From Spirochaeta lutea (lineage in GTDB: Bacteria > Spirochaetota > Spirochaetia > DSM-27196 > Salinispiraceae), in NCBI RefSeq assembly GCF_000758165.1, contig NZ_JNUP01000048.1:1-64000 (forward strand): a stretch of DNA of 64,000 nucleotides, given 5' to 3'. This document shows, piece after piece, positions 7,459-15,287 of this stretch. The notes beneath the pieces were generated by a model. The model did no database searches. It was not told the origin of the DNA and saw nothing but the letters and a program-made list of their open reading frames with translations. A program made the position numbers and the translations under genes. Each line of letters opens with the position of its first letter. The stretch's first letter is position 1.

Positions 7459-8715
7459 TCACCCCTGGCGGCGGTATACCAAAAAGGCCGGGGCAATGGC
7501 AGCTACCATTATTACCCCAGATGCCAGCAGCAGGGGCCCGAAGCCAAGGCCCGCGTCCAGGAACCAGCCGAAGATCATGGGTCCCAGGGCGGTTCCGAAG
7601 ACCATGATAGCTGTAAAGACGGACCTGATGCCGCCAAGGTTTGCGGTGCCGTAGACCTCGGCGATGACCGCAGCCTTTATGGGGCCGCTGCTGCCCATGG
7701 AGACTCCGGCCAGAAAGAGGAAGCTCACGGCTGCCCAGGGTGCCTCACTGAGGGATAGGATGAGAAGTCCCAGGGTTATGGGGAGCAGGTGCAGGGGAAA
7801 GAGCCGCCGGGCGGTGAACCGGTCCACCAGGGGACCGCCCGCCAGACCGAAGACGAACCGGGAGACTGCGTAGCCGGTAAAGACCATGCTGTACCACTCC
7901 GGTGCCCAGCCACGGGCCTCGGCCAAGACCAATTGATAGAAAAAGACAGCGGTGATAATGAGGCTCTGCATCATGATGGAGGGGGCCATGGTCCAGAACC
8001 GGGCTTGGCCCAGGATGTGCCACTGGGCTCTGGAAGCGGATGAAGGAGCCGGGGCGGCGCTTGGGGTTTTCTGGGGTAATTCTACTGATGCAGGGACATT
8101 GGAATCACCCTGAACACTGAGACGGCTTGCATCCAGTTCCGCCATGGGTAAGAGGCGCAGGAGGGGAACCATGACGGCCAACATGACCAGGGCGTTGACG
8201 ACGAGGCTGATGCGCCAACCCACCAGGGGAATGAGCAGGGTTATGACCAGGGGAAAGATCATTTCACCCACGGAGTAACCCAGGGAGGAGAGACTCAGGG
8301 CCTTGCCGCGGTGGTCCGAGAAGTGCCGGCCCATAACGGTTTGGCTGATGTGGCTCATGAGGCCCTGGCCGCCAAAGCGTAGTCCGAGCAGGGCCAGGGG
8401 CAACAGCACAGGGTGGTACACTAAGCCAAGCAGCACCGCCGCCCCGGAGAGAAGACCCAGGGTTTTATAGACGTAGGGTGTCAGGGCTGCGTGATCGATC
8501 CGGCCGCCGAAGTTCATCAGCAGCAGAGACGAGCCGATGGTGGCCAGGGCGTAGAGGGTGCCGAATAATCCGTTGGAGATTCCCAGGGCCGCCAGGATAT
8601 GGGGCACGTAGAGGGACAGGAGGAAGGTCTGACCCAGGCTGGAAAAGAAGGTTAATAAGAAGCCGAATCCCACATGGAGGGGGTAGGCGCGTAAAAAGAG
8701 TATATATGCTGACAT
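7459..8715 (-). CDS. MFS transporter
   Basis: A 418-residue membrane protein with about 12 predicted transmembrane helices in two blocks of six, separated by a soluble loop (about residues 195-235) rich in Ser, Ala and Pro. NFGGRIDH after helix 2 and GGPLVDRFTARR after helix 8 are the loop 2-3 motifs of the major facilitator superfamily. Substrate cannot be told from sequence. No clear Shine-Dalgarno precedes the ATG. It runs in the same direction as the hemerythrin-PAS and ATPase genes but is separated by 66 bases. The central loop contains one copy of the CATNNGAATCACC word (8097-8114). Confidence 0.85.
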   Translation of the reverse strand: MSAYILFLRAYPLHVGFGFLLTFFSSLGQTFLLSLYVPHILAALGISNGLFGTLYALATIGSSLLLMNFGGRIDHAALTPYVYKTLGLLSGAAVLLGLVYHPVLLPLALLGLRFGGQGLMSHISQTVMGRHFSDHRGKALSLSSLGYSVGEMIFPLVITLLIPLVGWRISLVVNALVMLAVMVPLLRLLPMAELDASRLSVQGDSNVPASVELPQKTPSAAPAPSSASRAQWHILGQARFWTMAPSIMMQSLIITAVFFYQLVLAEARGWAPEWYSMVFTGYAVSRFVFGLAGGPLVDRFTARRLFPLHLLPITLGLLILSLSEAPWAAVSFLFLAGVSMGSSGPIKAAVIAEVYGTANLGGIRSVFTAIMVFGTALGPMIFGWFLDAGLGFGPLLLASGVIMVAAIAPAFLVYRRQG

Positions 8716-8877
8716 GGTATGGGGTCATGGTATCAGATTCCCCCGGGGGGTACAAGCCGGGGGGATAGCGGTGCTTTTTTGCGCAGCAGGGCACGCAGAT
8801 GCGGGTTCGGGTAGTCGGTGAGGCCTAGCTAGGGTATGTCCTGGCTCCAGGGGAGACAGACGCCCTTGGTTATCCTT

Positions 8878-8983
8878 TTCGTGTGCAACCCTTGTACAAG
8901 CCCCCGGATCCGGGGCATTCAAAGAGAACCGATCCCAGAAACAGTACCGTCGCCGGGGATGTTACAACCCTTTGCCCACTAGA
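8878..8983. repeat. MITE-like element, copy D (degenerate)
   Basis: The right end ttacaaccctttgcccacta (8962-8981) matches the family's 20-bp terminal repeat; the left end (8879-8897) is a diverged reverse complement. The spacing gives 103-106 bp, as in the other copies. TTATCCTT (8870-8877) and TTCACCTT (8984-8991) flank it, agreeing at 6 of 8 positions, as expected of an old target duplication. It lies in the 477-base gap between the MFS and rhodanese genes, which otherwise shows only the rhodanese promoter. Confidence 0.6.
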
Positions 8984-9116
8984 TTCACCTTTGGTTTCGC
9001 TTCAGGGCGTTGGTGAGTCGTTCCTGGATGAGGTACGCCCGGGAGGGCATACACTCGTTTCTACACCTTCGATTCAAGATTATGGGGTAATACTTAGGCA
9101 AATATACCTTCTACTA

Positions 9117-9145
9117 TTGACAAGTTTCTTTATTGAGATTATCAA
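9117..9145 (+). promoter_or_regulatory. Likely promoter of the rhodanese gene
   Basis: TTGACA (9117-9122), a 17-base spacer and TATCAA (9140-9145) lie about 48 bases before the start codon, which has its own taggagg ribosome site at 9181-9187. Sequence match only. Confidence 0.5.
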
Positions 9146-9192
9146 GTATAGGAATGATTCTTAACTAAGTAACGTTACATTAGGAGGTTTAC

Positions 9193-10104
9193 ATGAAACG
9201 GTTACTATTTCTGCTCGTTCTGCTGGCAGCCGAGAGCGGCGCCGGATTGTTTGCATCGGAATTTCTGGTGAGCACCGATTGGCTTGCCCAGAATCTCAAT
9301 AATCCCCGGGTCAAGATCGTGGAAGTCAGCGTGAATCCGGGGGTGTATGAGCAGGGTCATATTCCCGGGGCGGTGAATTTCCGTTGGCACAGCGATCTGG
9401 TGGATCCGGTGGTGCGGGATATCGCCCAGCCCGAGGACTTTGCCGACCTGCTTTCCCGGAGCGGGATTTCTCCGGATGATACGGTGGTCATCTATGGTGA
9501 TACTAACAACTGGTTTGCCGCCTGGGGAGCCTGGATCTTCGACATTTACGGCCACCGGGATTTCCGCCTTCTCGACGGCGGTCGGAATAAGTGGGAAGCC
9601 GAACGCAGGCCCCTGACCACCGCACCGGCACGACCGCGGCGCACAACCTACCGTATTTCCGGAACCAATAGTGAGCTGCGCGCCCGCCTTCAGGATGTTG
9701 TTGCTGCCGCCGAGGGACGGAGCCAGGCGAAGATCATCGACATCCGGAGCGCCGATGAGTACCAGGGCAAGGTGTTTGCTCCGGCAGGCGTACAGGAATT
9801 ATCCATCCGGGCCGGTCATGTTCCCGGGGCCGTGAACGTACCCTGGGGCCGGGCGGTAAATTCAGATGGTACCTTCAAGAGTCCCGGGGAGCTCGAACGG
9901 CTCTACCGTGGTGTGGGAGTTACCGGGGAAGATCCTGTGATTGTGTATTGCCGGATCGGAGAGCGCAGCAGTCATACCTGGTTTGCCCTCTCGAAAATTC
10001 TGGGATACGAGGTGAAGAACTACGATGGTTCCTGGACTGAATACGGCAACTCCGTGGGGGTTCCCATTACCAATGTTGCCGGAACGGTTTGGGGAGGGAA
10101 ATAA
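9193..10104 (+). CDS. Exported two-domain thiosulfate sulfurtransferase (rhodanese)
   Basis: 303 residues with an N-terminal signal peptide (MKRLLFLLVLLAAESGAGLF), so it acts in the periplasm or at the membrane. Two rhodanese domains follow. The first (about 25-145) lacks the catalytic cysteine. The second (about 165-290) carries the active loop YCRIGERSSHTW, the sequence typical of SseA/CysA-type thiosulfate sulfurtransferases. It moves sulfane sulfur from thiosulfate to an acceptor thiol. It starts the block with the YeeE/YedE-type transporter six bases downstream, so the pair probably handles thiosulfate at the cell envelope. Confidence 0.9.
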   Translation: MKRLLFLLVLLAAESGAGLFASEFLVSTDWLAQNLNNPRVKIVEVSVNPGVYEQGHIPGAVNFRWHSDLVDPVVRDIAQPEDFADLLSRSGISPDDTVVIYGDTNNWFAAWGAWIFDIYGHRDFRLLDGGRNKWEAERRPLTTAPARPRRTTYRISGTNSELRARLQDVVAAAEGRSQAKIIDIRSADEYQGKVFAPAGVQELSIRAGHVPGAVNVPWGRAVNSDGTFKSPGELERLYRGVGVTGEDPVIVYCRIGERSSHTWFALSKILGYEVKNYDGSWTEYGNSVGVPITNVAGTVWGGK

Positions 10105-10110
10105 GCGAGT

Positions 10111-10665
10111 ATGTCTTCTCTATCCCGTCCCATGGTAGGTGCCGTATTGCCCCGGCGGTCAAGGCGTTTGACCGTCCAGGGGGCAGCCGGTCTTGTGCTG
10201 TTGATTGTTCTGGGGGTGATTCTCACCTCCCTCTCCTACTCCGGCGATCTGGTGTATGAAGACCTGGCCCTGACCGGTCTCTTCGGTCTTGTGTTAGGGG
10301 CAGTCTTCTACCGGACCAGGTTCTGTATGTTCTGTATGGTGCGGGACGGGGTGGAGGGGCGTAATACCCGGCCCCTCCAGGGGCTGCTGCTTGCTGTTGC
10401 AGTCGGCTCGGCGGGGTATTTGCTGATCTTCGGGTCCTGGGTGCCGGATCCCCGGGCCGGGTGGCTGCCCCCCAACGCCTTCATCGGGCCGGTGGGCTGG
10501 AACCTGGTGGCGGGGGGGCTGCTCTTCGGTCTGGGTATGGCTGTATCCGGATCCTGTATTTCCAGTCATCTCTACCGGGGCGGGGCCGGGAACAGCGGCT
10601 CCTGGTTGGCCCTTCTTGGCAGTCTTGGAGGATTCGCCCTGGGCTATGCAACCTGGGATTTTTAG
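10111..10665 (+). CDS. YeeE/YedE thiosulfate-transporter family, N-terminal part (stopped by TAG)
   Basis: 184 residues with about five membrane helices. Cysteine motifs RTRFCMFCMVRDG and AVSGSCISSH match the first half of YeeE/YedE (Sulf_transp) proteins, which take up thiosulfate through cysteine-lined pores. The frame ends at a TAG (10663-10665) inside what should be an unbroken transporter, and the next codon continues the family in the same frame. A single G-to-A change from TGG (Trp) would explain the stop. The half is unlikely to work alone. It may be a recent pseudogene, a read-through product or a sequence error. Confidence 0.75.
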   Translation: MSSLSRPMVGAVLPRRSRRLTVQGAAGLVLLIVLGVILTSLSYSGDLVYEDLALTGLFGLVLGAVFYRTRFCMFCMVRDGVEGRNTRPLQGLLLAVAVGSAGYLLIFGSWVPDPRAGWLPPNAFIGPVGWNLVAGGLLFGLGMAVSGSCISSHLYRGGAGNSGSWLALLGSLGGFALGYATWDF

Positions 10666-10668
10666 TAT

Positions 10669-12282
10669 TTGCGGACCATTCAGGAAGCACCGGTAATCTG
10701 GCTGCCCCAGCACCTGGGCTATCCCGGGGCTATGGCGGTCCAGCTGGTGATCCTGGGTGTTCTTTCCCTGGTATTGTACCGGGCGGGAAGGAGGGTAAAA
10801 TCATCCCGGGTGATTCCCCCAGACACCGGAATCCTAGACCCCTTCCGCCGGGTTATCCGAGGCAGATGGAACCCCTGGTGGGGAGCCGGAATTATCGGGG
10901 TTATCGGGGCTGCAGCCTACCTGCGCCTTCGTCCCTTGGGGGTGACCAGTGAAATTTCCCGGGTTGGCCGGGGATTGGCCCAGGAGCTGGGATTCATCGG
11001 CCAAGGCATTGTCCGGGGGCTTGATGCGGTGGCGGGGTGTGTTCCCCAGGAGGCTGGAGAGTTCCTCAGCCAGAACGGGGTTCTTTTGCTAACCATTGCA
11101 GCCGGGAGCCTTATTGCCTGCCTTGGAGCCGGACAGTTCCGGCTGACAGGGGTTTCTGCGCGCCAGGGGCTCCGGCAGATATTCGGCGGGTTGTTATTGG
11201 GCTACGGCGCGATGATCAGCCTGGGGTGTTCTATTGGAACCTTTTTATCGGGAACCATGGCCCTGAGTCTGAGCGGCTGGGTCTTCGCCCTCTTTATGAC
11301 CCTGGGGATTATCGGGGGATTGGCATTCTTCCGGAATCGTAAGGATGCCGGGGGGTGCGATGTGCCTTCTCAGCCGGTGTTCCGGAGCCCCGGATCAAGC
11401 CGCCCTGCTGCCGGGGCCGGGCAGTCCGAGGTTCGGGGGTTTATCAGCCCCCGGGGTCTTCGGGCAGTGATGCCGGACCGAGGGGGTGTAGAAGCCCCGG
11501 CCCTGGTCTTGCACGTGGCTGGAAACAGGATCGGCTATGAGGCGGGACATATTCCCGGGGCCTACTGGTTCGATCGTTCCTGGGTCTATGGAGACTGGAA
11601 GGGCAAGTCTGCCGGGGGAATGTATCCCGAGGGATTGTCCGAGCTGTTTTCCCCCCGGCGCTTCGGGGGAGACAGACCGGCGGTGGTCTACGATTGGGGT
11701 GATGCCCAAGAGGCATGCCGGGCTGCCATCGCCCTGAGGTTGTCGGGGTGGACCCGAGTTTCGGTGTTACAGGGGGGACTTTCGGCATGGATTCAGGAGG
11801 GGTACAGCATCAGCGAGGGGCTTGGCTCGGATTTCGAGAGCTTGGAAACCCCGGCGGGCGAACAACCCCTGGACCGGCCCGCGGGGCTGAATATCCCGGC
11901 GGGGGTTGATCCACAATCCCGGCAAGACCCGCCGCCGGTCAGGATTAGCACCATGGAGGAGGTGCAGCAGGCCTTGATCCGTCAGGATACCCGGATTATC
12001 GATGTCCGAAGCGCCGAGGAATTCGAAGCCGGCAGTATTCCCGGGGCGGTACACCGGGAGTGGTCGGAGGCCCTGGATACCCAGGGTATTCTGCTGGCGC
12101 CGGAGCCGGTCCTTACGCGGGTCTGGGATCCCCTGGTGAAGGACTTCCCGAGGGTTATCCTCTACTGCCGGAGCGCCATGCGGGCCGCTCATAGTGCCTG
12201 GCTTCTCGCCCACCGGTACCCGGAACAGGAGATCCACCTCTACGATGGGTCCTGGCGGGAATGGTCGCGGCGGCAGGTCTAA
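10669..12282 (+). CDS. YeeE/YedE transporter C-terminal part fused to two rhodanese domains
   Basis: Continues the preceding frame after one sense codon beyond the TAG. Residues 1-225 complete the YeeE/YedE channel, with membrane helices and the third cysteine motif GAMISLGCSIGTFLSG. After a linker come two rhodanese domains: the first (about 275-385) has VVYDWGDAQEA where the catalytic Cys should be and is presumably inactive; the second (about 435-535) has the active loop YCRSAMRAAHS. The TTG at 10669 has no ribosome site, so independent translation is doubtful and the natural product is probably one chain of about 723 residues. The fusion links thiosulfate import directly to sulfur transfer. 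Confidence 0.75.
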   Translation: MRTIQEAPVIWLPQHLGYPGAMAVQLVILGVLSLVLYRAGRRVKSSRVIPPDTGILDPFRRVIRGRWNPWWGAGIIGVIGAAAYLRLRPLGVTSEISRVGRGLAQELGFIGQGIVRGLDAVAGCVPQEAGEFLSQNGVLLLTIAAGSLIACLGAGQFRLTGVSARQGLRQIFGGLLLGYGAMISLGCSIGTFLSGTMALSLSGWVFALFMTLGIIGGLAFFRNRKDAGGCDVPSQPVFRSPGSSRPAAGAGQSEVRGFISPRGLRAVMPDRGGVEAPALVLHVAGNRIGYEAGHIPGAYWFDRSWVYGDWKGKSAGGMYPEGLSELFSPRRFGGDRPAVVYDWGDAQEACRAAIALRLSGWTRVSVLQGGLSAWIQEGYSISEGLGSDFESLETPAGEQPLDRPAGLNIPAGVDPQSRQDPPPVRISTMEEVQQALIRQDTRIIDVRSAEEFEAGSIPGAVHREWSEALDTQGILLAPEPVLTRVWDPLVKDFPRVILYCRSAMRAAHSAWLLAHRYPEQEIHLYDGSWREWSRRQV

Positions 12283-12381
12283 CCGGGGCCGGGGGTGTGC
12301 CGGGGCTAAGGGGTCGGGTTTTGGGGTGATTTCAACGGGCCAGGGGCATGTGAATCACCCTAAAAAACCACAGACTATCGC

Positions 12382-14400
12382 TTAGGTCCGCTTGAGCCGG
12401 AGCAACCGGGCATTGATGGCGACGATGACCGTGGAGAGGGACATGAGGATGGCTCCGACCTCGGGGGAGAGCATGATGCCCAGGGGAAAGAGGACCCCGG
12501 CGGCCAGGGGAATGGCCAGGAGGTTGTACCCCGTGGCCCAGATGAGGTTTTGGATCATCTTTCGGTGGGTGGCCTTGCCGAAACGGATGAGGGTGGCTAC
12601 GTCCCGGGGATCGGACTGGACGAGTACGATATCAGCGCTGGCAGCCGCAACGTCGGTGCCTGAACCGATGGCAATGCCGACCTGGGCCTGGGCAAGGGCC
12701 GGGCTGTCGTTTACCCCGTCGCCCACCATGGCGACGTATTCTCCGGATTCCTGGAGGCTGCGGATTTTATCCTGTTTCTGATCCGGGAGCACCTGGGCAA
12801 AGTACCCGTCCATACCGAGCTGGTCCGATACCGCCCGGGCGGTGGCTTCGTTATCCCCGGTGAGCATCCAGCAGGCGATTCCCTGTTCTTGGAGGGACGT
12901 GATGGCGGATTTTGATTCGGGACGGATACGGTCTGAGAGGTCGATGGCCCCCAGGAGGGTATGCTCCTGGACAAGGTAGACCCGGGTCGTGCCGCCGTCG
13001 GGGGCCGGGAGGGTCTCCGGCAGGGGTATCCCCAGGGTTTCCAGGTGCCCGGGGCTGAAAACACCGGTGGTGTTACCGTCAATGGCGCCGGTAATCCCCT
13101 TTCCTTTGAGGATCTGGGTATCCTGGGCATCTTGAAGTCGGAGGTTACGTTTCCGGGCCTCCTGAAGGATACTGGCGCCGATGGGATGCTCGGAGTAGGT
13201 TTCGAGGCTGGCGGCAAGGGTTAGAATGTCTTCCTCGGTCTTGCCGGGGTCGGCGAGGCTGTGGATAGCCGAGACCTGGAAGACCCCCTGGGTGAGGGTT
13301 CCGGTTTTGTCGAAGACCAGGGTGGTGATTCTCCGGGCGTTTTCAAAGGCTGTCCGATTTTTAATGAGCAGGCCGTTTTTAGCGCTGGCGCTGGTGGAAA
13401 CCGATACCACCAGGGGAATGGCGAGCCCCAGGGCATGGGGGCAGGTGATGATCATGACGGTAGCCATCCGGGCGATGGAAAACTGCAGGTCCATGCCTGC
13501 TACCAGCCAGCTGACCATGGTAATGGTCCCCACGCTGAGGGCGAGGATGGTCAGCCAAAAGGCAGCCTTATCCGAGAGGGCCTGGGTTCGACTCTTGACC
13601 GCTTGGGCATCCCGCACCAGCCGGATAACCTGGGAGAGGTAGGAATCCTCCCCGGATCCCTGGACGGTCATCTCCAGGGACGAGTCGCCGTTCACCGATC
13701 CTCCGACAACCTTGTCTCCGGGCTCTTTCCCCACGGGACGGCTTTCACCGGTGAGCATGGATTCATCGAGGTAGGAGGATCCGGATTCCACTACCCCGTC
13801 GGCAGGGATCTTCTCCCCGGCCTTGATGAGAAGCCGGTCGCCGGGTTCGATTGATTCTATACTGACATCCGTCCATTCACCCTTCACGGATTTATGGGCG
13901 GTGGCGGGCATCAGTTGGGCGAGTTCTTCCAGGGCGCTGGATGCCCCTAGGACCGAGGCCATTTCAATCCAGTGTCCAGCCAGCATGATGGCAATGAGGG
14001 TGGCAAGCTCCCAGTAAAAGGGTGTTCCCTGTAGACCGAAACTTACAGCTGCGCTGTAAAAGTAGGCCACAGAAATAGCAACCCCGATGAGGGTCATCAT
14101 GCCCGGGGTTTTGGCGCGAACCTCGGTTACCAAGCCCTTGAGAAAGGGCCAGCCGCCATACACATATATAATAGAGGAGAGAGCGAAGACCAGCCACTGG
14201 GACCCGGGGAAACCGAGCTGGTAGCCCAGGGCGTTCTGGATTAGGGGTGCCAGGGCGAGTACCGGGACACTCAAAACCAGGGTGATGTAAAACCGCCGTT
14301 TAAAGTCCTGGATCATCATCCGGTGGTGGGCGTTATGATCGTGATGGCCATGTTGGTGTTGGTGTTGTTCATGGGGTGATCCATGGTGTTGGTGATTCAT
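12382..14400 (-). CDS. copB: Copper/silver-type P1B ATPase (CopB-like)
   Basis: 672 residues. The N-terminus is a histidine-rich metal tail (MNHQHHGSPHEQHQHQHGHH), and no CXXC domain is present. P-type landmarks in order: TGES about residue 218, the membrane metal motif TCPHALGLAIP about 322 (CPH, typical of the CopB/P1B-3 group), the phosphorylation site DKTGTLTQG about 360, SEHPIG and GDGVNDSPAL. It exports copper or silver ions across the inner membrane. The start has AGGAGG upstream. It is divergent from the NusG_II gene, and the space between them holds a CsoR-type palindrome, so metal- or sulfide-responsive control is likely. Confidence 0.9.
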   Translation of the reverse strand: MNHQHHGSPHEQHQHQHGHHDHNAHHRMMIQDFKRRFYITLVLSVPVLALAPLIQNALGYQLGFPGSQWLVFALSSIIYVYGGWPFLKGLVTEVRAKTPGMMTLIGVAISVAYFYSAAVSFGLQGTPFYWELATLIAIMLAGHWIEMASVLGASSALEELAQLMPATAHKSVKGEWTDVSIESIEPGDRLLIKAGEKIPADGVVESGSSYLDESMLTGESRPVGKEPGDKVVGGSVNGDSSLEMTVQGSGEDSYLSQVIRLVRDAQAVKSRTQALSDKAAFWLTILALSVGTITMVSWLVAGMDLQFSIARMATVMIITCPHALGLAIPLVVSVSTSASAKNGLLIKNRTAFENARRITTLVFDKTGTLTQGVFQVSAIHSLADPGKTEEDILTLAASLETYSEHPIGASILQEARKRNLRLQDAQDTQILKGKGITGAIDGNTTGVFSPGHLETLGIPLPETLPAPDGGTTRVYLVQEHTLLGAIDLSDRIRPESKSAITSLQEQGIACWMLTGDNEATARAVSDQLGMDGYFAQVLPDQKQDKIRSLQESGEYVAMVGDGVNDSPALAQAQVGIAIGSGTDVAAASADIVLVQSDPRDVATLIRFGKATHRKMIQNLIWATGYNLLAIPLAAGVLFPLGIMLSPEVGAILMSLSTVIVAINARLLRLKRT

Positions 14401-14502
14401 CTTCGTTCCTCCTTCTATAGAAATACGTCCCGGGCGCTTCCTCTTTTCTACATGGTTATTTTTCTAATGAGCAATAATAAGATTATTCATAGTATACTCT
14501 TG

Positions 14503-14528
14503 CATCTTATACCCCTATGGGGTATTAT
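14503..14528 (+). promoter_or_regulatory. CsoR/CstR-type operator inside a promoter
   Basis: ATACCCCTATGGGGTAT (14509-14525) is a perfect 7-3-7 palindrome of the type bound by CsoR/RcnR/CstR-family repressors. It sits between TTGCAT (14500-14505) and TATTAT (14523-14528), which are 17 bases apart and drive the rightward NusG_II gene. It also lies upstream of the leftward copB. No csoR or cstR gene is in the window, so the repressor must be encoded elsewhere. Confidence 0.75.
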
Positions 14529-14576
14529 ACTATCCCCATGGCGAAAGGGCAAGGAATATATGGTGATAAAAAGACT

Positions 14577-14945
14577 ATGTTAAAACCTGTTCTAACCAAA
14601 ACCGACACAACCGTTTTGTGTGTATGTATCCTTACGATAATCCTGATAAGCGGGGCTGTCTACGGATCCTCGGATCCAGGCTCATTGGTACGGATCGAAA
14701 CGCCGGAGGAGGTGCTGCTATTTCCTCTGGATGAACCCCGGACGATTCTGGCCCTGGAGGATCCACAATCATGCCTCATAGAGATTACCCAAAACCAGGT
14801 TCGGGTTATAGAATCCGGATGCCCAAATCAAATATGCATCTCCATGGGAAGTCTGCCGGCCCCGGGGAATTGGATCGCCTGCCTGCCCCACGGCGTGTTT
14901 ATTTCTCTGGAGGGAGACACGGACGATCTCCTGCTGGTGTACTAG
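14577..14945 (+). CDS. NusG domain II-containing exported or anchored protein
   Basis: About 122 residues from the ATG at 14577. The N-terminal hydrophobic segment (about residues 11-29) is a signal or membrane anchor. The C-terminal 75 residues follow the NusG_II pattern: NQVRVIESGCPNQICISMG, then PGNWIACLPHGVFISLEG, with two conserved cysteines in the CPNxIC block and one in ACLP. The function of the family is unknown; it often sits near respiratory or metal genes. ATGs at 14538 and 14517 are in frame, but 14517 lies inside the operator and before the predicted transcription start. A tiny frame, MVIKRLC, starting at 14560 overlaps the start. Confidence 0.75.
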   Translation: MLKPVLTKTDTTVLCVCILTIILISGAVYGSSDPGSLVRIETPEEVLLFPLDEPRTILALEDPQSCLIEITQNQVRVIESGCPNQICISMGSLPAPGNWIACLPHGVFISLEGDTDDLLLVY

Positions 14946-14959
14946 ATTCTCCAACACCT

Positions 14960-15068
14960 ACTTAGTGCGCAAAAGGTTGTAAACAGCACCAGATATAGCA
15001 GCTCCAACCCAGGGCCACACCTCAGATAGCGGCATCAGCATCGGAAGTTACAACCTTTTGCGCACTAT
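14960..15068. repeat. MITE-like element, copy A
   Basis: Perfect 20-bp terminal inverted repeats, TAGTGCGCAAAAGGTTGTAA at 14963-14982 and its complement at 15048-15067. The near 8-bp direct repeats CAACACCT (14952-14959) and CAACATCT (15069-15076) flank it, agreeing at 7 of 8. The interior does not code for protein. It lies between the NusG_II gene and the LDCC gene, so it could separate them transcriptionally. Interior sequence near one end is shared, in reverse, with copies B and C. Confidence 0.85.
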
Positions 15069-15080
15069 CAACATCTTGGG

Positions 15081-15109
15081 TTGTAATATACCCCTTGGGG
15101 GTATATTAT
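15081..15109 (+). promoter_or_regulatory. Second CsoR/CstR-type operator inside the LDCC-gene promoter
   Basis: TAATATACCCC, three bases, then GGGGTATATTA (15084-15108) form a perfect 11-3-11 palindrome. TTGTAA (15081-15086) and TATTAT (15104-15109) are 17 bases apart, so the operator fills the spacer exactly as at 14509-14525. This shared design suggests one repressor controls copB/NusG_II and the LDCC gene. Confidence 0.78.
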
Positions 15110-15128
15110 GATCTATAGGAGGTTCTCA

Positions 15129-15287
15129 ATGAAAAAACTCTTCACAACCCTTTCAACACGAATCAAGCTCAGGTTCCAACGGTATCTGGAAAAAATGGCC
15201 AAAGAAAATCAGAAACAGTTCGGATCCGGGCGCCTAGACTGCTGTGATGTCCAGCAAAAAACCAACGGTCCGGCAGAGGGCCGCTAA
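15129..15287 (+). CDS. Small LDCC-motif putative metal-binding protein
   Basis: 52 residues, below the size most gene finders report. It is supported by an ideal AGGAGG six bases before the ATG and by a strong operator-promoter. The sequence is lysine-rich (MKKLFTTLSTRIKL...), then has KENQKQFGSGRLDCCDVQQK, the pattern of the small 'LDCC motif' putative metal-binding proteins. The adjacent cysteines could bind copper or a persulfide. Control by a CsoR/CstR-type site next to a copper ATPase supports a metal or sulfur role. The stop overlaps the end of the convergent LysR gene by four bases. Confidence 0.75.
   Translation: MKKLFTTLSTRIKLRFQRYLEKMAKENQKQFGSGRLDCCDVQQKTNGPAEGR

Noticed and set aside
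12321-12367. Inverted ggtgatt/aatcacc pair between the rhodanese fusion and copB as a terminator
   Set aside because: The loop is about 25 bases and neither strand has a T-run after the stem; it is better explained as two copies of the CATNN word facing each other.
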